Source of the DNA: an uncultured Collinsella sp.
GTDB taxonomy: Bacteria; Actinomycetota; Coriobacteriia; Coriobacteriales; Coriobacteriaceae
DNA: 5,762 nucleotides
Direction of reading: 5' to 3'
Assembly (NCBI GenBank): GCA_947001705.1
Contig: CAMQHT010000058.1
Coordinates: 1 to 5,762 of the forward strand
Shown here: one piece after another, positions 1-5,530 of the stretch
How positions within the stretch are numbered: position 1 is the first letter of the stretch
How the letters are laid out: every line of letters starts with the position of its first letter
Notes under the pieces: generated by a model
Databases searched by the model: none
Told to the model about the DNA's origin: nothing
Seen by the model: the letters and a program-made list of their open reading frames with translations, nothing else
Position numbers and translations under genes: made by a program

Positions 1-24
1 CCCGTGGGTTATACCCTAAGAGCA

Positions 25-47
25 AACCACCCTTTTTAAGGGTGGTT
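25..47. repeat. Perfect 10-bp inverted repeat (stem-loop)
   Basis: Bases 25-34 (AACCACCCTT) are the exact reverse complement of 38-47, with a 3-base loop. Either strand would give a stable RNA hairpin. Neither side has a convincing T-run, so a standard intrinsic terminator is not supported. It could still end transcription coming from the left or from the minus-strand exonuclease gene. The right arm has a near copy at 72-80 (GAGGGTGGT) that could pair with the same left arm. Confidence 0.6.
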
Positions 48-104
48 CTGATTGCGTTGTTCGCTGTGGTTGAGGGTGGTGGCTTAAACGTAGTAGATGG
101 GCGT

Positions 105-144
105 GTTTCGTGGCGGATGGGTCACGTGGATACCACCACGAGGC
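105..144. repeat. Imperfect inverted repeat in non-coding DNA
   Basis: Bases 105-116 can pair with 133-144. The core is CGTGGCGG (109-116) against CCACCACG (133-140) with one C/A mismatch. The outer part is one T-A, two G-T and one G-C pair. The loop of about 16 bases contains the palindrome CACGTG (123-128). The non-coding tract from 1 to 188 shows no plausible gene. It sits downstream of the exonuclease stop codon and could be a 3' region, a small structured RNA or a repeated intergenic element. Nothing here decides between these. Confidence 0.35.
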
Positions 145-188
145 CCAAAATGATTCGTTTTCCTCCGTCCCCAGGGGATCAGCTGGGG

Positions 189-1007
189 CTAGAGCTCTAG
201 CGTGAGGGTGACGGGGCAGTGGTCGCTGCCGAAGATGTCGCCGCGGATGCCGGTGTCGCGTACGTTGTCGGCGATTGCGTCGCTTACCAGGAAGTAGTCG
301 ATGCGCCAGCCGGCGTTGTTCTTGCGGGCATTAAAGCGATAGCTCCACCAGCTGTAGACGCCCTCGACGTCGGGGTTTGCCGCGCGCCAGGTATCGGTAA
401 AGCCGGCGTTGAGCAGCTCGGTAAACTTGCCGCGCTCCTCGTCCGAAAAGCCGGCGTTGCCGCGGTTGGACTTGGGGTTCTTAAGGTCGATCTCCTCGTG
501 CGCCACGTTAAAGTCGCCGCAGGTCACGACGGGTTTGCCGGTCTCGCGCTCGAGCGCGTTCAAAAAGCCGCGGTAAGCATCGTCCCAGGCCATGCGCACG
601 TCGATGCGGGCGAGTTCGTTTTGCGCGTTGGGAGTGTAGACATCCACAAACCAGAACTTGTCGAACTCCAGCGCGCAGACGCGGCCCTCGGTTGCGGCTT
701 GGGCGACGAGTACGGCCGCCTCGTTCTCGCCGGCGTAGGGTAGCAGTGCGTCGGCGTGCAGCACGCGCAGCGGTTCCTGGCGGCTAAAGACCGCAGTGCC
801 CGAATAGCCTTTACGCTCGGCGTAGCTCCAGGTTTGGTGATAGCCGGGCAGGTCAATATCGACCTGGCCTTCTTGCAACTTGGTCTCTTGCAGCGCCAGG
901 ATATCGACGTCGAGTTCTTGCGCGATCTGGATAAAGCTCGGGTCCTTTTTGAGCACGGCGCGCAGGCCGTTGACGTTCCACGAGGCGAAAGTGTAAGTCT
1001 GAGGCAT
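189..1007 (-). CDS. xth: Exodeoxyribonuclease III / AP endonuclease (ExoA-Xth type)
   Basis: This 272-residue base-excision repair nuclease would cut DNA 5' of abasic sites and remove 3' blocking groups, using Mg2+ in the cytoplasm. All signature motifs of the exonuclease III/APE1 family are visible: WNVNGLRA (10-17), LQETK with the metal-binding Glu (39-43), YTPN (124-127), GDFNVAH with the catalytic Asp and Asn (164-170), GFSDEER (186-192), WRIDYFLVS (234-242) and the terminal SDHCPV with the catalytic His (261-266). It appears somewhat longer than typical ExoA proteins because of extra residues around 84-108, before the YTPN strand. The start is the ATG at 1007, with AAAGGA upstream at good spacing. 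The gene stands alone and is divergent from the sirtuin gene. No strong terminator follows its TAG stop. Family assignment is secure; naming as xth or exoA is a convention. Confidence 0.96.
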   Translation of the reverse strand: MPQTYTFASWNVNGLRAVLKKDPSFIQIAQELDVDILALQETKLQEGQVDIDLPGYHQTWSYAERKGYSGTAVFSRQEPLRVLHADALLPYAGENEAAVLVAQAATEGRVCALEFDKFWFVDVYTPNAQNELARIDVRMAWDDAYRGFLNALERETGKPVVTCGDFNVAHEEIDLKNPKSNRGNAGFSDEERGKFTELLNAGFTDTWRAANPDVEGVYSWWSYRFNARKNNAGWRIDYFLVSDAIADNVRDTGIRGDIFGSDHCPVTLTLEL

Positions 1008-1011
1008 GGTG

Positions 1012-1017
1012 TCCTTT
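1012..1017 (-). promoter_or_regulatory. Ribosome binding site of the exonuclease gene
   Basis: On the minus strand AAAGGA lies four bases before the ATG at 1007 (AAAGGA-CACC-ATG). It supports that start over any upstream in-frame codon. Confidence 0.7.
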
Positions 1018-1069
1018 CGACGGGGTTGGCAGGCTTAAGATTAGCGCAACAGGGGCGGGGTGGGCTCCG

Positions 1070-1097
1070 CGCATGCTGACTTAAAGGTCGCATGCTG
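1070..1097. repeat. Direct repeat CGCATGCTG x2 in the divergent intergenic region
   Basis: The 9-mer CGCATGCTG occurs at 1070-1078 and again at 1089-1097, a 19-base period, and each copy contains the palindrome GCATGC. It lies between the divergent exonuclease and sirtuin genes, flanking an AT-rich TTAAAG. This arrangement would suit a dimeric regulator binding about two helical turns apart, but the repeat is short and no clear promoter hexamers frame it. Chance is possible. Confidence 0.4.
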
Positions 1098-1131
1098 GGA
1101 CATCGCCCGACGCCGCCCGATCAACAAGGAC

Positions 1132-1137
1132 GGAGGG
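1132..1137 (+). promoter_or_regulatory. Ribosome binding site that sets the sirtuin start
   Basis: GGAGGG lies five bases before the ATG at 1143. An in-frame ATG at 1092 would add 17 residues but has no comparable site, so 1143 is chosen. Confidence 0.8.
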
Positions 1138-1142
1138 CTCAT

Positions 1143-1895
1143 ATGACGCAGGCAATATCGGACCCCAGGCAGGCGTCCGCCGCGCTGGCGGATCTGTTTG
1201 ACACCCACAAGCGCGTGGTCTTCTTTGGCGGCGCTGGTGTTTCCACGGCAAGTGGCATCCCCGATTTCCGCAGCGTGGACGGCCTGTATCACCAGCAGTT
1301 TGCCTACCCGCCCGAGACTATGCTCTCGCATAGCTTTTATGAGACACATCCGGCCGAGTTCTTCGACTTTTACCGCACCAAGATGATCGCGCTTAACACT
1401 AAGCCCAACCGCTGTCACACCAAGCTGGCCGAGCTGGAGCGCGCCGGCAAGCTTGATGCCGTGGTGACGCAAAACATCGACGGCTTGCATCAGATGGCGG
1501 GCTCGCAGCGCGTGTTCGAGCTGCACGGATCGGTCCATCGCAACATTTGCCAGTCGTGCGGCGCGGTCTATAGCGCCGAGTGGATTTGCTCGCGCGAGCA
1601 CGAGGACGCCGCGGGCGTGCCCGTGTGCCCCGCGTGCGGTGGTCGCATCAAGCCCGATGTGGTGCTCTACGAAGAGCCGCTCGACGAGCATGTGTTGACC
1701 GGTGCCGTTGCCGCCATTGCCGCGGCCGATGCCCTCATTGTGGGTGGGACCTCGCTCGTGGTGTATCCGGCGGCAGGCCTTACGCGTTACTTTACTGGCG
1801 ATACGCTGGCCATTTGCAATTTGGCGCCTACCGATCAGGATGCAAATGCCGACCTGCTGATTTCTTGCGACATCGCGGCCGCGTTTGCGTTCTAG
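1143..1895 (+). CDS. cobB: Sir2-family NAD-dependent protein deacylase (sirtuin)
   Basis: This 250-residue cytoplasmic sirtuin removes acyl groups, typically acetyl, from lysines using NAD+, giving nicotinamide and O-acyl-ADP-ribose. In bacteria a known target is acetyl-CoA synthetase. Visible motifs in order are GAGVSTASGIPDFRS (30-44, NAD-binding loop), TQNIDGLH (109-116), HG with the catalytic His128, two zinc-binding CxxC pairs (C136/C139 and C162/C165), GTSL (202-205), VYPAAG (207-212) and NLAPT (226-230). The zinc site is complete. The position corresponding to the Tyr-x-x-Arg of desuccinylase-type sirtuins reads Y77-R-T-K80. This argues weakly for deacetylase rather than desuccinylase preference. 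Length is normal for a compact bacterial sirtuin with no extra domains. It precedes the folate gene on the same strand with a gap of about 95 bases, so co-transcription is possible but not shown. Confidence 0.95.
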   Translation: MTQAISDPRQASAALADLFDTHKRVVFFGGAGVSTASGIPDFRSVDGLYHQQFAYPPETMLSHSFYETHPAEFFDFYRTKMIALNTKPNRCHTKLAELERAGKLDAVVTQNIDGLHQMAGSQRVFELHGSVHRNICQSCGAVYSAEWICSREHEDAAGVPVCPACGGRIKPDVVLYEEPLDEHVLTGAVAAIAAADALIVGGTSLVVYPAAGLTRYFTGDTLAICNLAPTDQDANADLLISCDIAAAFAF

Positions 1896-1909
1896 CCCGT
1901 GTGCGCGGA

Positions 1910-1915
1910 TACAAT
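1910..1915 (+). promoter_or_regulatory. Candidate -10 box before the folate gene
   Basis: TACAAT matches the -10 consensus at five of six positions and sits in the gap after the sirtuin stop. No good -35 element is found at 16-18 bases; the best match, TTGCGT at 1885-1890, is 19 bases away. This is a weak candidate. Confidence 0.3.
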
Positions 1916-1940
1916 AGAAAGACTGAGTGCAAAGCGACCC

Positions 1941-1968
1941 CGCCGCCAGCTCCCCAAGCTCGGCGGCG
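1941..1968 (+). other. GC-rich hairpin in the leader of the folate gene
   Basis: CGCCGCC (1941-1947) pairs with GGCGGCG (1962-1968), and the inner AGCT (1948-1951) pairs with AGCT (1957-1960) past a bulged C1961. The loop is five bases. A short T-run (1974-1977) follows only after six other bases, and the AGGAGG of the next gene starts about ten bases after the stem. It may be a weak terminator of the sirtuin gene or a 5' leader structure that affects translation. It does not resemble a riboswitch I recognise. Confidence 0.45.
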
Positions 1969-1978
1969 TGGGCATTTT

Positions 1979-1984
1979 AGGAGG
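1979..1984 (+). promoter_or_regulatory. Ribosome binding site that sets the FolP-FolK start
   Basis: A full AGGAGG is followed by six bases and then ATG at 1991. The in-frame ATG at 1985 directly abuts the site and is too close. The open frame upstream overlaps the sirtuin coding region and is not used. Confidence 0.85.
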
Positions 1985-1990
1985 ATGTTC

Positions 1991-3721
1991 ATGGCGAACG
2001 ACAGCAAGACATGGCGGTGCGGAAAGTATGAGCTCAGCTTTGACCGTCCGCGCATCATGGGCGTCCTCAACGTGACGCCCGATTCGTTTAGCGACGGCGG
2101 GGAGCGCTTCGACCCGGATGCCGCCATCGAGTACGGCCTGGCGATGCTTGACGCCGGCGCCGACATCATCGACGTGGGCGGTGAGTCCACGCGCCCCGGC
2201 TTTACCCCGGTTAATCCCGACGAGGAGGCTCGCCGCGTGCTGCCCGTGGTGCGCGCGCTGGCCAAAGAGGGCGCCATCGTCTCGATCGACACGCGCCACG
2301 TGGCGGTTGCCAAGGCGGCCGTGCGCTGCGGCGCCTCGATCGTCAACGACGTGACGGGCTTCACCGACCCCAAGATGGTCGAGTTTGTTAAGACGAGCAC
2401 CTGCGGCGTCATCGTGATGCATGCCGGCGAGGTCGCCGCGCCTACACGCACGCACGCAACGGTGCAGCTCGATACCTCGGCTGCGGCGTTTGTTGCCGAG
2501 AAGGCGCGCGAGGCGGCTGCCGAGGCCGCGCGTGAGGCTGAGAAGCCGGCTCGCCGCCGTCGCGGCAAGTTGCTGGGCGAGCCTAAGCCGGAGGCCAAGC
2601 TTCCGGGCGGCGTGGTGCAGCCCTCGTTGCCGTTTGGCGATCCGGAGCCCGCGACCGAGCCTGCAAGCGAGCAGGAGACGCCGGCCGCCGAGCAGGCTGC
2701 TGCCGCCGAGACCGTCGCGCCCGCGCCCGAGGCCACCGAGGCCGCATCGGAGCCCAATGACCGCCTGGCCGCCATGATGCGCCGCAGCGCCCGCCGCGAG
2801 GAAGCCTACGTGCCCACCTCGCAGCTCCGCCGCTTCACCCTGCCCGATTCGGCGCCCATCATGCGCCGCGTCATGGGCTTTCTGTCCGACCAGGCCCGCG
2901 CGCTCATCCACGCCGGCGTGTCGCGCGACCGCATCTGCATTGATCCCGGTCCGGGCTTTGGCAAGACGGCCAACGAGGACATCGTCATCCAGCGCGAGAC
3001 TGCCAAGATGGCGTCACTGGGTTATCCGCTCATGTGCGCCGTATCGCGCAAGCGCTTTGTGGGCGCCGTCTCGGGCGTGACCGAGGCCGCCGAGCGCGAT
3101 GCCGCTACGTTTGGCGTGTGCCTGGGCGCCATCCAGGCCGGTGCCAACATTGTGCGCGTGCACGACGCCGCGGGCTTTGCGCAGTTCCTGAACGGCTACT
3201 GGGCGGTTGCCAAGCCGCAGCCGCGCCGCGCGTTTGTGGCCGTGGGCTCCAACCTGGGGCATCGCTGTGACAACATCCGCGCCGCACGCGACATGATCGC
3301 CGAGATTCCACTCACCTGCGTGTCCAACTCCTCCAAGATCTACGAGAGCGAGCCGGCCTACGAGACGCGCCAGGACGCGTTTGCCAACGCCGTCATCGAG
3401 ATTAAGACCGAGCTGGCTCCGCTGGTGCTGCTTGACGAGCTCATGAAGATCGAGGCCGAGCTGGGCCGCGACCGTTCCAAGAAGGCCAAGGCCAACGGCC
3501 CGCGCACCATCGACTTGGACCTGCTGTGGATGGACGGCGAGACCCACGGCGGCAAGAAGCTGCGCCTGCCGCATCCGCTGATCGGCGAGCGTGACTTTGT
3601 GCTGGTGCCGCTTGAGGACCTGATGCACGACCCGGCGCGGTTCTTCCGCTACAACGGCGTCGAGGTCAAGGAGCCCGAGGATCGCGTGGGCCATATCGTG
3701 GGTGAATTGGGGCGTATGTAG
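1991..3721 (+). CDS. folP/folK: Fused dihydropteroate synthase - HPPK (folate synthesis)
   Basis: This 576-residue protein fuses two consecutive folate enzymes. HPPK (FolK) pyrophosphorylates 6-hydroxymethyl-dihydropterin with ATP, and DHPS (FolP) joins the product to p-aminobenzoate. DHPS motifs: GVLNVTPDSFSDGG (24-37), DVGGESTRPG (61-70), SIDT (98-101), ND (119-120), VMH (142-144), DPGPGFGKT (318-326), SRK (352-354) and RVHD (389-392). HPPK follows after only about 20 residues: AFVAVGSNLG (414-423), KIYESEPAY (449-457), FANAV (464-468), LGRDR (491-495), GPRTIDLDLL (503-512), LPHP (526-529) and RDFVLVPL (534-541). Both halves look catalytically complete. DHPS alone is about 280 residues, but here a long low-complexity insert separates VMH from DPG, and the usual MHxxG loop reads MHAGE. 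Domain order is the reverse of the HPPK-DHPS fusions of plants and fungi. The next gene begins immediately after the stop, implying translational coupling. No folB is present in the window. Confidence 0.95.
   Translation: MANDSKTWRCGKYELSFDRPRIMGVLNVTPDSFSDGGERFDPDAAIEYGLAMLDAGADIIDVGGESTRPGFTPVNPDEEARRVLPVVRALAKEGAIVSIDTRHVAVAKAAVRCGASIVNDVTGFTDPKMVEFVKTSTCGVIVMHAGEVAAPTRTHATVQLDTSAAAFVAEKAREAAAEAAREAEKPARRRRGKLLGEPKPEAKLPGGVVQPSLPFGDPEPATEPASEQETPAAEQAAAAETVAPAPEATEAASEPNDRLAAMMRRSARREEAYVPTSQLRRFTLPDSAPIMRRVMGFLSDQARALIHAGVSRDRICIDPGPGFGKTANEDIVIQRETAKMASLGYPLMCAVSRKRFVGAVSGVTEAAERDAATFGVCLGAIQAGANIVRVHDAAGFAQFLNGYWAVAKPQPRRAFVAVGSNLGHRCDNIRAARDMIAEIPLTCVSNSSKIYESEPAYETRQDAFANAVIEIKTELAPLVLLDELMKIEAELGRDRSKKAKANGPRTIDLDLLWMDGETHGGKKLRLPHPLIGERDFVLVPLEDLMHDPARFFRYNGVEVKEPEDRVGHIVGELGRM
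2477..2776 (+). other. Low-complexity Ala/Glu/Pro-rich insert within DHPS
   Basis: Codons for about residues 163-262 of the fusion protein encode a stretch dominated by Ala, Glu, Pro and Arg. It begins as a probable charged helix (KAREAAAEAAREAE, 171-184), then a basic patch (ARRRRGK, 187-193), a Pro/Gly-rich island (GGVVQPSLPFGDPEP, 206-220) and an acidic Ala/Pro tail to about 256. It replaces the short loop normally found after the fifth strand of the barrel. The reading frame stays open with the GC-rich third positions seen in the rest of the gene, so this is a genuine translated insert and not a frameshift artefact. It is probably a disordered surface loop. Confidence 0.8.
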
Positions 3722-4423
3722 ATGATCGAGATGAACGCTGTAGTCGCTGCCACTGAGCTCGACGCGGCGCGTGACGCGGGTCGCGAGGGCGTGTCCGCGG
3801 GCTGGTGCGCGTGGAGCGTGGGCGATGCTTCGCTGACGTTTTCGTTGGTCGTGCGTCCGGATGTGAACATGCATGCCTTCCACGGCCTGCCGTTTGTGGC
3901 CGCGATGGGCATGATGGACGCGCTCGTGGGCACGGCTTCGACGCCGGGGTTGGGCCTTGCCGGCAAGGTGGGCATTGAGTGGCCGAGCAATATCGTGTGC
4001 GGTGCGCCTGCGTTTGAGACGTCGCTCGCGCGCGTCGCCGTCAACGGCGGTGCCGGTGCTGCGGGCATGTTTGCCGCGGTGACGGTTGATATTGAACGTG
4101 CGGCGCTGGGCGAGCTTGGGGTGGATATGGCCGACGAGGTGCTGGTCGAGGCATTGGCCACCGCCGTGCTGACCCGCGTGGACACCTGGGCGGTTGCCGC
4201 CAACACACCACAGGGCGCTGCCGGCCCGCTGGCTCCGGTGCTGGGTGAGTACTTCGATATGGTGCCGCTGCTGGGTCGTCAGGTTGCGGCGGTGTCGCCC
4301 AACGGTTTGCCGCTTGCGGTCGGTGTGTTTGCGGGCCTGGACATCTGGGGCCGCGCGACCATCAAGACCGATGCCGGCGAGCAGGAGTTTCCGCCCGAGG
4401 CCGTACGGATTCGCGGACTGTAA
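3722..4423 (+). CDS. Degenerate biotin/lipoate-protein-ligase-like protein
   Basis: This 233-residue protein resembles the catalytic plus C-terminal domains of biotin-protein ligase (BirA), with eroded motifs. AGREGVSAGWCAWS (19-32) sits where the biotin-binding GRGRxGRxW loop is expected. LTFSLVVRP (38-46) and HGLPFVAAMGMMDAL (54-68) match the following strand and helix. VGIEWPSNI (83-91) replaces the usual KWPND signature. The C-terminus (GLDIWGRATIKTDAGE, 205-220, then EAVRIRG) matches the small BirA C-terminal barrel. The first strand and helix of the normal catalytic domain and any DNA-binding domain are absent. Its ATG directly follows the FolP-FolK stop with only a GGGG (3709-3712) nearby, so translational coupling is likely; ATG 3731 is an alternative start. 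CoaX lies next door, a frequent biotin-ligase neighbour. Catalytic activity is doubtful; family membership is moderately supported. Confidence 0.65.
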   Translation: MIEMNAVVAATELDAARDAGREGVSAGWCAWSVGDASLTFSLVVRPDVNMHAFHGLPFVAAMGMMDALVGTASTPGLGLAGKVGIEWPSNIVCGAPAFETSLARVAVNGGAGAAGMFAAVTVDIERAALGELGVDMADEVLVEALATAVLTRVDTWAVAANTPQGAAGPLAPVLGEYFDMVPLLGRQVAAVSPNGLPLAVGVFAGLDIWGRATIKTDAGEQEFPPEAVRIRGL

Positions 4424-4521
4424 CGCGAGGCGCCCGCGCTCAAAGATAACGATGACAACGAAGCCCTCTTTGGCCTGTGCCGGGGAGGGTTCCGCCTATC
4501 TGGGGAATGGGTTGCCAGCGC

Positions 4522-4564
4522 CCTATTCCTCAAAATTGAAAATTTTTCAGTTTTGAGGAATAGG
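4522..4564. terminator. Long hairpin between convergent genes (candidate bidirectional terminator)
   Basis: Bases 4522-4541 pair with 4545-4564 through 20 pairs, with one G-T (4536/4550) and a 3-base loop. The stem is GC-mixed at its base and A/T-rich near the loop, so both RNA strands contain U-runs within the stem, not after it. A further GCCA/TGGC (4514-4517/4567-4570) could extend it past an internal loop. Its place between two genes that converge suggests a shared transcription end, but the missing 3' U-tract makes a repeated palindromic element equally possible. The rest of 4424-4620 shows no gene. Confidence 0.5.
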
Positions 4565-4620
4565 CTTGGCGATCGTTTGCGGGGCTGTGACATCGGGCGT
4601 GCTCGACTTAAGCCCCTGCT

Positions 4621-5394
4621 CTATCCCAGCTTCTGCATGCGGCGGTAGATTTCGCAGATGCCCTTGATGGTGAGTTGGCCGTCCACCACGTCGAAGGCAT
4701 CGGTCGAATCGGCGACGATGCCGGCGAGACCGCCCGTGGCGATAACGGTGGCATCCTCGCGGTCCAGCTCGCGCTTCATGCGTGCGACCAAGCCCTCGGC
4801 CATGGCGGCAGCGCCCACCACGGCGCCGACCTTGATGCACTCTTCGGTGTCGCGACCGATGGCGTGCTCGGGCGCCTCGAGCGGCACGCTGGCGAGCTTG
4901 GCGGCACGGGCGGCAAGCGCGTCCATGGAGATGCGGATGCCCGGCGCAATCGCCCCGCCAATGTAATAACCGTCCTCATCGATGACGTCGATATTGGTCG
5001 CGGTGCCAAAGTCCACCACGATTGCCGGCGCGCCGTAGAAAGTCTCGGCTGCGACGGCGTTGGCGACGCGGTCGGCGCCCACGGCCTGGGGGCGCGCCGC
5101 GCGCAGCTTGGTCACGGCGGCCGTCTGCGGCCCGATGACGATGGCGTCCGCGGCAATGCGGTCGGCCACGGCGTGCCACTCGCGCGAGAGCTGCGGCACC
5201 ACGCCCGCAAAGGCGATCGCGTCAACCGCATCGAGCGAGAGGCCGTACATCTTAAAGAAACCCATCAGGCGCACGTGGATCTCGTCGGCGGTATAGGAGC
5301 GGTCGGTGGGCATACGCCACGACTGCACCAGCTCGTTTCCGTCAAACAGGCCCATGGCCGTCTGCGTATTTCCCATATCGATAGCGAGCAGCAT
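4621..5394 (-). CDS. coaX: Type III pantothenate kinase (CoaX)
   Basis: This 257-residue cytoplasmic kinase phosphorylates pantothenate with ATP, the first step of coenzyme A synthesis. It belongs to the ASKHA fold; type III enzymes need a monovalent cation and are not inhibited by CoA. Motifs: DMGNT (6-10, phosphate loop with the key Asp), GADRVAN (106-112), VVDFGTATNIDVI (126-138, where families usually read DFGTATT), GGAIAPG (146-152) and ATGG (219-222). Length is typical and nothing is truncated. The start at 5394 is chosen because GGGAG lies five bases upstream (5400-5404) and the DMGNT motif falls at the usual N-terminal position. The open frame continues 85 codons upstream through the tRNA gene, which is not credible coding. 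The gene is monocistronic in this window, convergent with the ligase-like gene and divergent from the tRNA. Confidence 0.95.
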   Translation of the reverse strand: MLLAIDMGNTQTAMGLFDGNELVQSWRMPTDRSYTADEIHVRLMGFFKMYGLSLDAVDAIAFAGVVPQLSREWHAVADRIAADAIVIGPQTAAVTKLRAARPQAVGADRVANAVAAETFYGAPAIVVDFGTATNIDVIDEDGYYIGGAIAPGIRISMDALAARAAKLASVPLEAPEHAIGRDTEECIKVGAVVGAAAMAEGLVARMKRELDREDATVIATGGLAGIVADSTDAFDVVDGQLTIKGICEIYRRMQKLG

Positions 5395-5430
5395 GTCTAC
5401 TCCCGGTGTCGGCATAAAAGGACGCGCACC

Positions 5431-5453
5431 ATTGTATACGTGCCGTCGACGGC
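5431..5453 (-). promoter_or_regulatory. Candidate coaX promoter with a 12-bp palindrome
   Basis: On the minus strand TACAAT (5431-5436) matches the -10 consensus at five of six positions and would start transcripts about 30 bases before the coaX ATG. A perfect 12-bp palindrome, GCCGTCGACGGC, at 5442-5453 lies just upstream, inside the expected spacer. The hexamer at the -35 position is poor, so this promoter may need an activator or may be weak. The palindrome could be an operator; no regulator is identified. Confidence 0.4.
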
Positions 5454-5530
5454 GCTCGGCTGCGATTCGTTTACGGTGATAGGGGCTGAGGGGTTTAAAT
5501 ATGAAGGAATTATGCTCTACGAGATTTTCC

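Noticed and set aside
169..188. CCCCAG/CTGGGG hairpin just after the exonuclease stop as its terminator.
   Set aside because: The stem is only six pairs with an 8-base loop, and no T-run follows on the minus strand.
219..1079. Plus-strand open frames opposite the exonuclease gene.
   Set aside because: They have antisense composition with no motifs; the minus-strand protein has every catalytic motif.
1041..1691. Minus-strand open frame opposite the sirtuin.
   Set aside because: It is a shadow of the sirtuin coding region and runs into the exonuclease leader.
1580..1990. Upstream extension of the FolP-FolK reading frame into the sirtuin gene.
   Set aside because: It overlaps well-supported sirtuin coding in another frame, has no homology, and a perfect AGGAGG places the start at 1991.
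1828..2911. Two long minus-strand open frames opposite the DHPS region.
   Set aside because: These are GC-rich antisense shadows with Ser/Ala/Arg- or His/Arg/Gly-rich composition, no motifs and no ribosome sites; the plus strand holds all DHPS motifs.
3014..3883. Minus-strand open frame of 289 codons opposite HPPK.
   Set aside because: It has His/Arg/Val-rich shadow composition and covers the clear HPPK domain plus the junction with the next gene.
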